From Syngnathus acus (Eukaryota > Chordata > Actinopteri > Syngnathiformes > Syngnathidae), in assembly GCF_901709675.1 (NCBI RefSeq), contig NC_051087.1, positions 235,001-299,000 of the forward strand: DNA of 64,000 bases, in the 5' to 3' direction. Each line of letters opens with the position of its first letter. The stretch's first letter is position 1. Position numbers and translations under genes: made by a program. The notes beneath the pieces are model-generated. The model was not told the DNA's origin and searched no databases. It saw only the letters and a program-made list of their open reading frames with translations. Of this stretch, positions 47,651 through 63,337 are shown piece after piece.

Positions 47651-49469
47651 TTACTCTCCATCACCTTCTGCCTTATTCTGCTGGTCGTCCATTGCAGATT
47701 GTTCCTGCAGGTGTTCCTCCGCCAGCTGCATCTCCTCCGCGCTGCCTCCCACAACCGCCGATTGGGTAGCGGCGTCGTCTTCCTCCTTCTCGGGCGCCTG
47801 GCTGCCTCCCGCAAGCGCCGGTTGGGTAGCGGCGTCGTCTTCCTCCTTCTCGGGCGCCTGGCTGCCTCCCGCAAGCGCCGGTTGGGTAGCGGCGGCGTCT
47901 TCCTCCTTCTCGGGCGCCTGGCTGCCTCCCGCAAGCGCCGGTTGGGTAGCGGCGGCGGCGTCTTCCTCCTTCCCGAGCGCCTCGCGGCCGCCCGCAAGCG
48001 CCGGTTCGGTAGCAGCGCCTTGGCCGTCCTTGGCCGCGTCCTTGGCCGCGTCCTCCTTCTTGGGCTCTTCGTCTTTGACCACTTCCTGCAGGTTGTACTT
48101 CCTGTAGCGTGTGTACTCGCGGACCACGCTGACACAGCATACGCTCTTGATCACCTCCAAGATGATGGTGAGGTCCGGCTGGGTCAGGTTCACCTTGTTC
48201 TTGGGGTTCAGCTTGCCTACCAGACCTGCGAGGGACACAACACGTGGGGAAAAGCCATGAAAAGCGGAGGAAGACATAGACCTCACCCTAACCCTAACCC
48301 CCCTCCCCGGCGGCCTACCGGCTATGGCCTTGATGACGTCATCTCTCTTGTTGTGGCTGTTGTTACGCGCCTTGAAGGCGATCTGGTAGGTGGCGTGGTT
48401 GGGCTTCTTGAACCAAGGCTCCAGGAAGGTGGACATATACCGCATCATGTCCTCCGGGAAGGCCTTGCACGTGCCCGTGACCTGCGTGGATTTGACACAT
48501 GACATACATGACCTACATGAAAGAAATGCCGACTGCTCGCTTGCTAGAAGTGCATTGTAGTCATCTTGCTAAAAGTAGGACGCTGTTGTATTGATTTTTT
48601 GCTTCTCACCGGCAGCATGCGGAGAATGACGCGCGTCTTTTTCTTCTTGGTGGCGTGCAGATCGGACAAGATGTGATGAACCAGCTTGTCGGACTCTACA
48701 GTTTTGAGTAGCAGAAATGAAAACGCGCCACTCCCCATCCGACCATCCATCAGATTTGGACACTGCGGGCAGCCTACGTAGCTGACTTGGACCCAGCATT
48801 GATGATGTTTACCCAGATTGCGAGTTCTGATGAAGATGACGTTGTTGGCTCCGCTGTCCAGGGCCTGGAAACGTCGCTCTTGTCTCCCGCCGCCCGCTCG
48901 CAGCTGCGCCACCTCTTTCTTCAGAGCGTCCTCCACGTCAACTTCTTCTTTGGCGTTTTCTCCTTCGCTGCATTCTCCGGCTTCCTCTTCAAACTGGCCG
49001 CCGGCGGAAAAGTCGCACGTTGTCAATGTCAGCTTAAAAGTGTCATGAAATGAAGATGAATAAAATGCAAGCCATTCGGTCGGTCTTGTTTGAACAAGTC
49101 CTTCTGTCTTGTGGAAAGCATGACTTCACTGGAGCAACTGACATTTGAGGTAAAGCTGAGTTGATGTTCACTGTCATGTCAACACTTTTCACCATTCAGT
49201 GTAAGAGCCAATGTGACAGACACTGACCTTCCTTCCTACCTACCTAGCTACCTACCTACCTTCTCGGGTCCGTACAGCTTGTCCGCGTACTCGCTGAGCA
49301 GGTTGAAGGCCTCCGCCGCGCATTTCCTCTGGTTCATGCTGCATGTGATAAGGATGCCCTGCATGCCCACCTCGAGCTCCCTGGAGCCCCTCCAGCGTTT
49401 AGCGTGATGCTGGGCGCCGAAGAAGTGCTTCTTGCCGCGCTTCCGAAACGCGTTCTGCGCCTCCGACAT
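47651..49469 (-). CDS. thumpd1: THUMP domain-containing protein 1 (RNA acetylation adaptor, Tan1 family)
   Basis: THUMPD1 (yeast Tan1) binds tRNA through its THUMP domain and helps NAT10 make N4-acetylcytidine. Five coding exons: 49260-49469, 48813-48993, 48610-48695, 48319-48481, 47651-48225, giving 405 codons with the stop and all phases joining. Start MSEAQNAFRKRGKKHFFG; then LEVGMQGILITCSMNQRKCA, YADKLYGPEK, FQALDSGANNVIFIRT, KLVHHILSDLHATKKKKTRV, ILRMLPV-TGTCKAF, TFLEPWFKKPNHATYQIAFK, ARNNSHNKRDDVIKAIAG, KVNLTQPDLTIILEVIKSVC and REYTRYRKYNLQEVV, all matching human THUMPD1 (353 residues). The extra length is an acidic C-terminal tail made of 20-residue repeats. The exon 1 donor is formed by a GTAG microsatellite. 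Confidence 0.95.
47737..48010 (-). repeat. thumpd1: 60 bp coding minisatellite in the thumpd1 tail
   Basis: Four nearly perfect 60-base copies (from 47756, 47816, 47876 and 47936, the last 63 bases) plus partial copies, each encoding about twenty residues of the type QAPEKEED, then AATQPALAGGS. Very low divergence implies recent expansion. Confidence 0.95.
48286..48302. repeat. Short CCCTAA telomere-like run in a thumpd1 intron
   Basis: Two units of CCCTAA followed by CCCCCC. A similar two-unit run is at about 35843-35855. Too short to be more than a curiosity. Confidence 0.6.
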
Positions 49470-50342
49470 CTTGCCAATGACGTCACTGGAGACAGCTATT
49501 AATAAATGGGATGATATTTACTTTTTTTTCTTTGGAGGCTCTGTGTGTTAGCCGCTGAGCTCGGCGGCGGGCTTGGCTGCAAGCTGCGAAACGATTTAAA
49601 AGCGACACGCAGTCCCAAAGACGTCGAGGGTTTATCCAAGTCAAGTTGCTAAAATGTGTTACTCGAAAGGTGCGCTCACACTCTGTGACGGAAGGACGCT
49701 ACTTTCACGTTTTGCAGGGACTCTACGGAGTGCGAGGACGGACAAAAAGCACGCCGTCGAGCTACGCCAAGCAAAGTTAAAAGAGAATTCGTCGAGGTCG
49801 TGCACTCGAAAAATAGCGTTTGGAATCTTACCCAAGTGGTGTAAAATAGGAGAAAATGCAATTGATTGACGGACACCTCATTGGGATTAAACGAGGCTTC
49901 TACGGCACGAGAGGAGGGACAAACAATTACGCCAAGTAAGTGATCAACAACGTAAGAATGTATTGAGTCACACTTACTGTGAAAGAAATAATGGTCACAC
50001 GCAACTTACTAGCTCTTTGTTGTGATAAATATTCGCAAGTGTAACTAGGTGAAAAAAAGACACCCCTCACTCACTCACTTCAAAAGACCAGGACTTCTAC
50101 GGAGGCCTATGAGGGTCAGTATACCAATTTACGCCGCTCTGTCATGTTATGGGGACCAAATAGAGCGGGAGTCGACTCTGTGACATCTTTCTTGTTTATT
50201 GGAGTACAATCTAAATGATTGCTCGTTTTGTTCAAAAGTAAAAAATATAAATAACTGCAATACTTTTCCCCCCCAAATCATTCCGCCCCTCCACATCAGG
50301 CTTGCAAGCATAATGTGAAGCCCTCAAATGACTTACTGAGCG
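49470..50342. other. Gap between thumpd1 (5') and eri2 (3')
   Basis: Likely thumpd1 promoter near 49.47-49.65 kb and eri2 3' UTR up to 50342. It contains an imperfect repeat of TCTACGG-type segments with GAGGACGGACAAA (about 49725-49750) and GAGGAGGGACAAA (about 49910-49925), each followed by ACGCCAAG, which hints at a short diverged duplication. No coding exon seen. Confidence 0.5.
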
Positions 50343-52843
50343 TTACCAGCTCTTCCTCAACATGGACTTGGGAGGCGGCCGCGTGGCTCTGACGCGAGAC
50401 GTCGAAATAGACCACCTGGACTTTAGGGCCGACTCCCACTGGAAAAAGTGGCACCGCTTATTTTGGGTTGGCCCCGTCTGCTCGCCGCCAACTGAGCGGC
50501 GGCCGGCGCAGCAGTAGAACCCCTTTCCTTGATTGGGTCCCCCGTTGGACACCCGCAGACGCTTGGCGCGTCGTCCACAGTGGCAGAGTGGCGACGTCAC
50601 CTTCCCATGGGTGGAAAGGGCGGCGACGCCAATGGCGACATCAGGGCCAGGCGCCCTCTCCCGGAGGAAGAAGCAATTGGGCTTGAACGGGCAGGCTTCT
50701 TTTGATTTGCTCGCCTCAGGATTCTCCGCGTCGTCGTGCGAAACAAGCGCCCCCTCGGCGCCATCCTCCAGAACCACGTCGTCGTACGTGGACCGCTCCT
50801 CGTCTTCCACGGAGAACTCCTCCTCCCTCGAGGTTGGAATTTGCGGGCCGCCAACGACGGAGGAGCACGGAAGCGGGCCGTTGCCGTTGTTCTCTTTGCA
50901 GATGCCCCACAGCGGTGTTGTCCTCCCACCCACAAGTGTCTTTAGGCTTTGAAGGGAGCCTCGGACCTGAAGGCTGTTTTCCTCGGTGGACCTTGTTTTA
51001 TTGATCGCAGTCTGATGGCTTGCTCTGTTGGGGCCGGGGGCCTTTCGGCAATTTTCTCTCAGCGCAGGTTTGGCTGCCAAGGGTGTCTGTGATAAGATGA
51101 CAACAGTACGTAGGGAGCTTTGAGGAATTCTTCAAAATAAAACCATTCCTGTAAACCTAACAACTCTTTTTTTTTTTTTTGGTCGTATTTTTCTTCTTTA
51201 CTCTTGCAAAACAATGAATTTGTGCTCCTTAAATTGCCATTTTTATCTCAGAAGAAAACAAACATTTTTATTCAAGTACGGTATACAGCAACTACAACTT
51301 TATTTCTGGGGAAAAAAAAAAAAGCCCATCCATACTTGATTCATTTAAAAGAAGCGTGCGCTGGGGAGGACGGTGGCGAGCAAGAGGCGGGAGTCGAGGA
51401 AGGGGAACGTGAGGTGGGACGTCCACTCACCCTCTCCAAGCTCCTTGTGATCTTCATCACGCAGCCGTCCCTCATCATCCTGGCCGCCAGCCGAGCCGTG
51501 TTCCTGGCGTCGTCCAGACCTGAAGAACAAAATGGAATCGTTACGAGCTGACGAGTCGAGGTGAAGCTCTTGTTCCCGTACCGCAATGTTCTCTGCCAGA
51601 GAACTCTATTCCCACGTCTTGCAGTGCTCCGTTCAGACCTCGGGGTTTCCTGTCGTAGAATTTCTACAAGAGAGCAAATCACGTTTGAAGCCACGGGCAG
51701 CGCAAGGGGGCGCTCTCTCCGGACGGCGCCAGAAAAGTTGAGTCCAATTCTTTTCGCGCAATAGTGTTGCCTTTTCAGAAACTTTCAATTGACTATTCTC
51801 AATGACACAACGTAAGCGTTTCCCCCCCCTAATTTGTTTGCCCAAAGAAGTGCAAAATAAACGTACCCTGTACGTGTCCCTCAAATCGATCCAGCTGTTG
51901 AGCACGTGGGGTTTGTGGATCTGCTTGCGTTGACACTCGTAGCGCAAGCAAACGCCGAGATCCCAATCTGATGACGAGCGCCTTCTCACAATCACGGATT
52001 GACGTGTTTGGATAGCGAATGTTCTACCTGACCACGTGAGGAAAGCGCAGAGCTTTTGGCCGGGCGGCTGGGCCGAGGAGCTCTGTTGCCGGGCGGCAAA
52101 GACGGCACCCTTCTCCAGGCGCAGCTTCTGCAGCCAGCGGCCGAACTGAGACAGACAAATCTGGAGCGGGACCCCCGCCTCCACCTGCATCTGTAAGGCG
52201 TGGCTGTTTTTTTTAATTGAGCTTTTTTTTTCTAACAACTCCCGCCGTCCGTATCTGCCGTCAGTCACCTGTGTGATCCCGGTGAGCTCGGTGCAGAAAG
52301 TTGACAGTACGGGCCGCTCCTGAGGTTGAACGTACGCGTGAAACTCCGACTCCATCTCACCCGTGCAGGTATCGAGAAGAACGGCCGGGAACTCGACTCG
52401 AGGAGAAAACCAAAACAATTACCATGCAAAAACAATGAGAAGGCACTTTTGAAAATGGATGGAAACTTACTTATTTCTTGAGTGAGGTTGTTTTTCTCTC
52501 GCCAACATGTGGACTCAAAATCAATGACAATCAGGTATGAAAATATTTGATCTGATACAAAACATCAAACACAATCAGCTACGAAATTCCAAATGAGCGT
52601 TCTTGTTTCATGACGTCACTAACTTGACAGCAGAGTCTTCTTTGGCCCCGCGGATGACTGCCTCAGCAGGCCCAATTCTCTGGACACAATTATGTATAAG
52701 AATAGCAAGATTCCGTTCAAATAATCACACGTCATCTTTCACAATTCAAACACAAATTGATTCCTCGCCGCACGTCGACAAGTTCAGCAAACATTATTAG
52801 CAGAAGCCGATGGTGCTAAAGCCAATACTGCAGCAGCCTTGTT

Positions 52844-52935
<92 letters not shown>

Positions 52936-53057
52936 AGGTTTGACTTGATTGTTTATCACACATCTGCTCGAACAGACATTACAAGTACGTACAATTTAAG
53001 GACAATGTGCTTGAGCTCAACACAACATACTCACTTGGCTAGCTTCTTTGTCGACAT
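50343..53057 (-). CDS. eri2: ERI1 exoribonuclease family member 2 (DEDDh exonuclease with GRF zinc finger)
   Basis: ERI2 is a 3'-5' exoribonuclease related to ERI1. Nine coding exons: 53035-53057 (MSTKKLAK), 52624-52679, 52471-52551, 52269-52396, 52028-52190, 51867-51967, 51582-51663, 51431-51519, 50343-51086; 489 codons with the stop, all phases join. Exonuclease motifs: Exo I YLIVIDFESTCW (Asp, Glu) running into QEIIEFPAVLLDT; Exo II CAFLTWSDWDLGVCLRYEC; Exo III REHCGLDDARNTARLAARMM (His, Asp). MRDGCVMKITRSLERV is typical of ERI2. After a short acidic linker comes the GRF zinc finger SPLCHCGRRAKRLRVSNGGP...GFYCC...CHFFQWE. The linker is much shorter than in human ERI2 (691 residues). Synteny with thumpd1 and rexo5 matches human 16p12. 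Confidence 0.95.
52849..52928. repeat. (CT)n dinucleotide repeat in eri2 intron 1
   Basis: About 78 bases of pure CT followed by CACACACA. It lies between the first two coding exons of eri2. Confidence 0.97.
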
Positions 53058-54068
53058 TTGCGCCGCTTGCGCTTGTCCGTGTTGCAGGATTTCAACGGAG
53101 GCAAGCAAACAGCAAATGGCAATGGCGCTTTCTTTTCAAACGAGTCGCATCCATGATTGGGTGCTTGGCTAGTTTGGTCCGCAAGGCAGCAAAATCGAGA
53201 GCAGAGTGAAAGCGGATCCGGACACCGCGCGTCCGTATTGAGCTTCAAAATAAAGCTTCACCCGTCGGATTTCACCACGTTAATTCGATGAAACACCTCT
53301 GAGAAATATGTATTAATCATTGAAGATGAACTGGATTAGCAGTCCCAAAAAACGGCCATACACCCCAAGCATTGTTATCGATGTGTATGATCTGCGATTT
53401 AGTTTGAAAGTAAGCGACTCAAGCCAGCGGATTTGACGTGTCTCCATCGTCAAGTAGCTTTCCTTCCTTCCTTCCTTCTCCGCTCACGCGCTGCGTGTGT
53501 GCGTGTTTTCAAGCGTAATTTGAAAGATGTGAATTTGGAAGGTGCTGGAACGTCATAACACGGTAACTAAATGTGCAGTTTCTTTTATTTATTTATTTAG
53601 TTTTTATTATATTTTGGTGGCTTAACGCAGCACACTGATGTATTAGCATGAATATTAAACTGAAGTGGTTGCATTTGGTCTGAACTTTTTTTTTTTTAAC
53701 TTAACAATTTGATCGAGCTTTTTTTAAAATCCTACTTGTTTAAACTTGCTTACTCACTCGTCAACTCGCGAGATGACTTATGAACTGATTTAATAACTCA
53801 ACTAATTCCCTCACTCGTTCATTAAATAAAGCATTCACCGACTCACTCCATAATCCGCCGCCACCAAATCACCGTCCAACTCATGAACCCACCTATGCTC
53901 GTCGTAACCCGCTCATGCACTCAGCCTACAGTCCCTAATTTGCTCCTTCACACCCGCCCGCTTAGCAACAGCCTCATTCATCAATGATGGTAAAAGTCCA
54001 GCACGAATTGCGCTGCAAACGACTTCAGTGTTCATTTTGCCTCCACGTCAAGATCGGCCGGCCGCAAA
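53058..54068. promoter_or_regulatory. Head-to-head promoter region of eri2 and rexo5
   Basis: About 1 kb between the two start codons. It is AT-rich in the middle, with TTTATTTATTTATTTAG near 53585 and a run of ACTCACTC-type words at 53750-53960. It starts with CG-rich DNA near the eri2 ATG. No coding exon was seen; the shared spacing suggests a bidirectional promoter. Confidence 0.5.
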
Positions 54069-57000
54069 ATGGAGTCCTCGCCCTCGAAGCCCTTCAACGG
54101 GAAGAAAAGAAAAAAGGATGCGGATCTTCCTCCCGATGCGGCGAAGAGGGGCAGAAGGCAACGCGCCGACGAAAGCGAGCGAGCGGACCCGCTGATCTCT
54201 GTGGCTCCCCAACGCCTGCGGCAGCCCATCGCGGCCGAGGAGCTGACGGAGCTCCTGCACTACGCCGCTCTCGGGGACGGCGGCACGGTCGGACGGCCGA
54301 GGTCGCCGAGGTTCGCTCGTTCGGGGCCGCCTGAGTGAATTTAGGCCTGAGCGGCCGTGTGTGTTTTGCAGTTGGTGTGATGTGCGCGCACAAAGCCGTG
54401 TTGAAGGCGTCAACGTGGTGCTGGTGGAGGGCGTGAGCCAAAGCGACTTCTACAATCACTACCTGACTCTTAGCAACTTGAGGAGCCACTTCAGCAATGT
54501 GAGTCCATTCCCTGACTAAGGAGAAGCCACGCTTATTGTTGCCTTGTTTGCGTTAGAGGTTGACCTTCACGTCGGGCGGCGGCCAGGGCGCCCTGCTTTC
54601 TACCATCTTCGGCACGCCGGTGGAAGCGCCGCCGCGGCAAGACGGCAAGCTGAACAAAGGTCGGCGAGAAAGGCTGGCTCTTCTAGACCAGTTAGTCGGT
54701 CCTGGAGAATGTGTGTGAGGTGACGCCACGGTGTTTGCAGCGCTGAGGACTCACCCGGTGGTGCTCAAGTACGGGACGGGCAAACGGGGCCTGACGGCCT
54801 ACGTGCTCGGCCAGGAGGAGCTGATCAAGCGGCGTTACCCCGTGAAAGGTGACGGCTCGTCGCCGCCTCCGCCCTTCCTCTGGAGAGGCTGGCGTTCACC
54901 CTCCGCTTGGCCGTCGTTCTCGCCGTCGCCAGGGCTGCCCGGCTTCGAGGACTTTGCGTGCGCCGACTGCGTAGACGTGACGGACGCCAGCCCTCTCTTT
55001 GGACTGGACTGCGAAATGGTGAGACGACCTGAGCTCCGCCCCTTCCCCAAGTGACCGCAGCCGGCGACAGTGTCTCACCAGGAGGGGCTACGAGCTGACC
55101 CGAGTCTGCCTGGTGGACAGCGAGGGGAAGTGCGCGATGGACCGGCTGGTTAAACCCGACGGCCCGATCCTCGACTACCTCACCAAGTAAGCGCCGTGGA
55201 GCTCGCCAACGTTTATGAGTTCAGACAAACGCAAACTTCCGAAGCCTGCGTGCGCCGCCAGGTTCTCCGGCATCACGGCGGCCATGTTGGATCCGGTCAA
55301 GAGGAGTTTGCGTGACGTCCAAGCCGAGCTGAGGACGCTGTTGCCGCGCGACGCCGTCCTGGTGGGCCACTCTGTCAACAACGACCTAGCCGCTCTCAAA
55401 GTAAGCGGGAGGCGCCGGGACAGAAAGCCACAGCGGCGCGTAATTCTCCGACTCCTCGCAGCTGATCTATCCTCACGTGATTGACACGTCGCTGCTCTAC
55501 GTGAAAGACTTTGGCCAGAGGTTCAAGTTGAAGCTCCTGGCCGAGGTGGTGCTCGGCAGGAGCATCCAGACGCCCGAGCGGGAAGGCCACTGTCCGGCGG
55601 AGGACGCCTTGGCCGCTTTGGATCTGGCCAAATACTTCATAAGCGAGTCACCTCTGAAGGTAAGGGTTAGGGTTTGTGACTGGTGACCCCTTGTGGAGAT
55701 TTGCCGCCGCCGACCCATCTTTTCCATTCTTCTGTTAGCTTGTCGAGGATCACCTGGAGGACCTTTGGGGTTTGACGGCGGAAGAAGACGACGGCGGCGG
55801 CGGCGACGAGCCCGCGCCCAGTAGCGGGTGCGCGTCCAAAGCGCGGCTTTGTGTTGCGTTGCTATGGTAACACCCCCTGCCTGCATTGCCCAGGTTTGCC
55901 GATGTTTTGCAGCGTCTGGGCAGGTCCCTCTGCTATGTGGGGAAACGCCGTGACATCACCTTACACCCGGCCAATCAGCTGTGGCACAACTCGGACAAAC
56001 AGGTGAGGCTCCGGGCCTTGGCTGAGTTTCTGCGTCCTAACAAACGGATGGACGGAGGGAAAATGCGAGCGAGCGAGCGAGCGAGCGAGCGAGGGCTTCT
56101 TCTCGTCAAGGCACTCGTGTGCAGGTGCTGGCCTCTTTCCTGGGACAGAGCAAGCGGCCCTTCTTCTCGGTGCTCAGCTTTTCCTCCTTCTCGAGCCGCC
56201 CTCCATGTCGAGACCACAAGGTGAAGACTCGGCGCACGAGTGTGTGCGCGCTGTCCCACTGACTGTGCGTGCGTGCGTGCCTTTGTTAGGTGAGCCGCCG
56301 TCTTCAGCAAATGCGCGTGGTGTTTGCCGGACCGTTTCCCGCCGGCTTCTCCCAGGGAGAAGTGAGGCGACTCTTCAGCCGCTGCGGCTCGGTCAGGGCC
56401 GTCCAAATGCTGACCGGCACGCACAGGGTGCGTTTGATTCACACGCCCGAGCGAAATATCCCGCGTGAGATCTGAGGTGGCTTTTGTGCAGGTTCACGCC
56501 GCCGTGGAGTTCAAGTTACTGGAAGGAGCCGCGCTGGCGCTGCAACTGCTCAACGGGGCCCCCGTGCAGGGACACGCCCTGAAGGTGGGCTCGCCGAGCC
56601 AGCCATTCATTCATTCATTGGATGCCCTATTTTCTTTTACAATTGCAACAGTGGCAATTGAAAAAGAAAAGCCCCCTTGCACACACGCATTTGCTCCGTC
56701 CCTTTCAGGTTCAGAGGCCGGTGAGCGAGTCCACGCTGGATTTTGACGTGACTCTGGAGGCGCTGACCAATGACGCCGTCAACGCCTGCCGCCTCTACAC
56801 GCTCAAGCGCGCTCACGCATGGGACGGCCAGGCTTCTGCCTCCGGCCAGGCTTCTGCCTCCGGCCAACTGAGCCACGAGACCTTGATGAAGACGTTTGGC
56901 CGCTTTGGCGCCGTGGAGAGCGTCACGTTGACGGGCAAACCCGGAGGACGGGCCAAACGGGCCTTCATACGTGAGGATGCACGTGGGTCATTTAGGCCGC

Positions 57001-57509
57001 GTTGGCCTCAACTGTTGTGGCTCTTCTCCTCTTCCAGAGTTTGAGCGTTCCGAGGGCAAACGGGCGGCCGTGGAGTCCGCCGCGGAACTTTGGTCGGAAA
57101 AGTACGTGACGTGTCCGGCGCTGACTCCGGCCCACGCCGCTTGCCGAGGGCCGCATCAGCGGAGAGGCCAAACGGAGCCGGAACCTCCTCAGGTGGAGCG
57201 GCCGCTTCTCACCTACGGGCTGACTCGGCACTAACCCTCTGCGCTTTCTCCCGTGAAGAACGTGGCGGAGCGTCACCGGATGCAAAAGCTGGACGCGCGC
57301 CTCGGCAAAGTCTTCCGCTCTCTCCCAGAAGGCGCCTTGTCTGTGGTGCTGCTGCTTGCTCCCCACAGGTGAGCTTTTGGTTTGTTTTCCAACCCTGCGA
57401 CTTCTTTCACTTGACCTTTCCTCCTTTGCGTCTCCTCAGCGTCGAGGAGCCGCCGTCACCTGGCCTGTGCTTCTTGGAGATCAAGTCCAAAGTCAAAGGT
57501 CTCACATGA
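54069..57509 (+). CDS. rexo5: RNA exonuclease 5 (DEDDh exonuclease with two RRMs)
   Basis: REXO5 (NEF-sp) trims 3' ends of small nucleolar RNAs and pre-rRNA in the nucleolus. Seventeen exons: 54069-54301, 54372-54498, 54557-54659, 54741-54848, 54933-55018, 55071-55186, 55262-55400, 55462-55659, 55739-55827, 55894-56002, 56125-56220, 56290-56427, 56492-56584, 56709-56970, 57038-57192, 57259-57368, 57440-57509; 744 codons with the stop (human 774 residues). Lys/Arg-rich N-terminus (KPFNGKKRKKDADLPPDAAK). Exo I SPLFGLDCEMCLTRRGYELT, Exo II DAVLVGHSVNNDLAALK, Exo III GHCPAEDALAALDLAKYF. RRM1 starts MRVVFAGPFPAGFSQGEV and RRM2 covers TLMKTFGRFGAVESVTL. The acceptor at 55070 gives CEM-CLT as in human. 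A duplicated 18-base unit (56826-56861, GQASAS twice) sits before RRM2. The exon 1 donor could also be eight or nine bases further on. Confidence 0.95.
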
Positions 57510-58428
57510 CGGACGCCTCTTGACTTTTGGAAATCAAATGGATTGGTGTCTTCAAGGCCCAAACTTTCACCGTCATCAAGGCGTTCTGAAACTTTGTCGC
57601 AATGAAAATCAGTGATGCTGTTGCTTTGCTGCTGTTGGGCAGGCAAAAAAACAACAACAAAAAAACAACAACCCTGGCCTTGTACTGCGTTTGCCCAGGT
57701 GACATGGCAGAAGAAAAAAAATGTGCTGAACAAAGTGACGGACGGAGGCGGTGATTGTAAGAAAATGCTTTAATTTTTTCATCTCCCTGCCCTTTTTTCC
57801 AAGGAAATACCGAAAGATTTTTGAACCTCGTAGAAAAACAAGGTAAATATTTGTAACCATTTTGTCACATTTGCCGAACAGCGACAAAACATCTGTACAA
57901 AAACAAAACATAGAATCATCACCTCCAACCAAATCAGTGCCATAATAAATGATCACATTGTTTGGTGATATCCTTTCTGTACGTTTGCTAAAACAAGATC
58001 ATATTTGTTGATTTTAAAATGACAGCATTTTAAATAGACCTCACGCTCAACCCTGATGTTGTCAACGACACTTTCACCTTGCGGCAGCTTAGCTAATGCG
58101 CACGCAAGTATAAAAAAAAAAAACTAACAAAACACAAAATGGAGAAGAGCGCACCAGCTCCATTCCGGTTTTGCCCCGTGTGTAAAAGAACTGTTTGGAT
58201 TGTGCGTGTTGAAGTGTGGGAAAGCGCAACCGTCCATCTCTATGGCTTGTGGGCGCCTCGCCGCTCCGCCTGGCTGGTCCCGAGTTGCCTCGGTGCTACC
58301 TACCACACCTCGGGGACCTCAAACGGCGACGATGACGTTCCAGCACCGGAACGAGGAGAAACTGAAAAAAAGCAAAAAGGAATAAGTCTCTTGGCTGCCA
58401 TCAAAGTACACTCAAGTAAAAATGTGTC
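57510..58428. other. Converging 3' flanks of rexo5 and parn
   Basis: AT-rich DNA with A runs (about 57650-57720, 58105-58120). A plus-strand AATAAA at 57945-57950 is the likely rexo5 polyadenylation signal. No coding gene was seen in this gap. Confidence 0.6.
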
Positions 58429-62476
<4,048 letters not shown>

Positions 62477-63233
62477 CTCGAAGCGACGCTTCTTGAGGCC
62501 GCCTGGCCTGCTGACTGTTAACGGTTGCTAGCCGACCGACCCGCCGACCGACCTCGTTTTGCTTTTCAAGGTGCGTTCAGGTGGCGCTGGGAATTTGGGT
62601 ATTCTCAAGAACGACCCCCTACCATTCGCAACTCCAAGCATTTCCTACAGACGCAAAGATTTAACATTTGCTCGAGTATCTCCCGGACGTTATGATGACT
62701 GACTACAAATAACGAGCATTATTTAGACTTTCATTACATTAATTAACCAAATAACATATCGTCGTCTCTTACGTTCAAATACTGGGAATAAGCAAACGTG
62801 ATTTCAATGAAAAAATAGCACAACAAAAAGCTATTAAAAAAAAACAATCATAGGAAACAGTAAATACAAGTACAAATTTAAGGGATTTTTTTTTTTTACC
62901 CCAATTTCCTTTTCCAGCTTGAAATTAAACATTCAAATAAATATCAATCATTCTCTCGGATCGGATAGGAACCTTGCTAGGCAACAACAGTGAAAGGCAG
63001 CCATGTCGTCCAATCAGATGCTAGTCCCGCTTAGTGGGCGGGCTGTTTTGGCACTTTAAAGATGGAAGGCGCCCAATACGCGGCGCTCGCCCGCCCGCCC
63101 CTCTCTTTGGTCCGCGGGCCCACCGTGACAAGCGATCTGTTCGCCTGTGCGGCAGCCATTGATGCTCCCGTTATTGACCGCCGAAAGCAGACATTTCTGA
63201 AGCAATTCGATTTTTTCCCCCCCGACTGGAGCC
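62477..63233. promoter_or_regulatory. Head-to-head promoter region of parn and atp6v0e2
   Basis: About 760 bases between opposite start codons. The middle is AT-rich with A and T runs (62830-62900). Towards atp6v0e2 it becomes CG-rich with a CCAAT box (GTCCAATCAGATG near 63010) and GTGGGCGGGC (an Sp1-like box) near 63035. The 98-residue frame at 63062-63358 runs through the leader and is not a gene. Confidence 0.5.
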
Positions 63234-63337
63234 ATGGTGTCGCACTCTCTCGCCCTGCCGATGATCTGCTTCACCACCCTTTGGGCGCTGGTGGGGGTGG
63301 TGGCTCCCTTTTTGGTGCCCAAAGGACCAAATCGAGG
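63234..63337 (+). CDS. atp6v0e2: V-type proton ATPase subunit e, first coding exon
   Basis: Small membrane subunit of the Vo sector of the vacuolar proton pump. The exon encodes 34 residues plus two bases: [20 protein letters not shown] then [14 protein letters not shown], ending GG|GTAAGA. Human ATP6V0E2 has [20 protein letters not shown] and the same PKGPNRG at this intron. It is a hydrophobic first transmembrane helix with the family's PKGPNRG turn. The second half of this roughly 81-residue protein must lie beyond the window. e2 fits better than e1 (AHSFALP and [11 protein letters not shown] versus YHGLTVP and IVMSVFWGFVG), but the paralogue call is moderate. Confidence 0.88.

Noticed and set aside
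47737-48010. CRISPR-like regular array
   Set aside because: Units are contiguous without spacers and lie in a vertebrate coding exon.
48286-48302. Interstitial telomere
   Set aside because: Only two CCCTAA units; chance or microsatellite noise.
47636-48502. 288-codon plus-strand frame with repeats
   Set aside because: It is the antisense of the thumpd1 tail repeat and crosses its introns.
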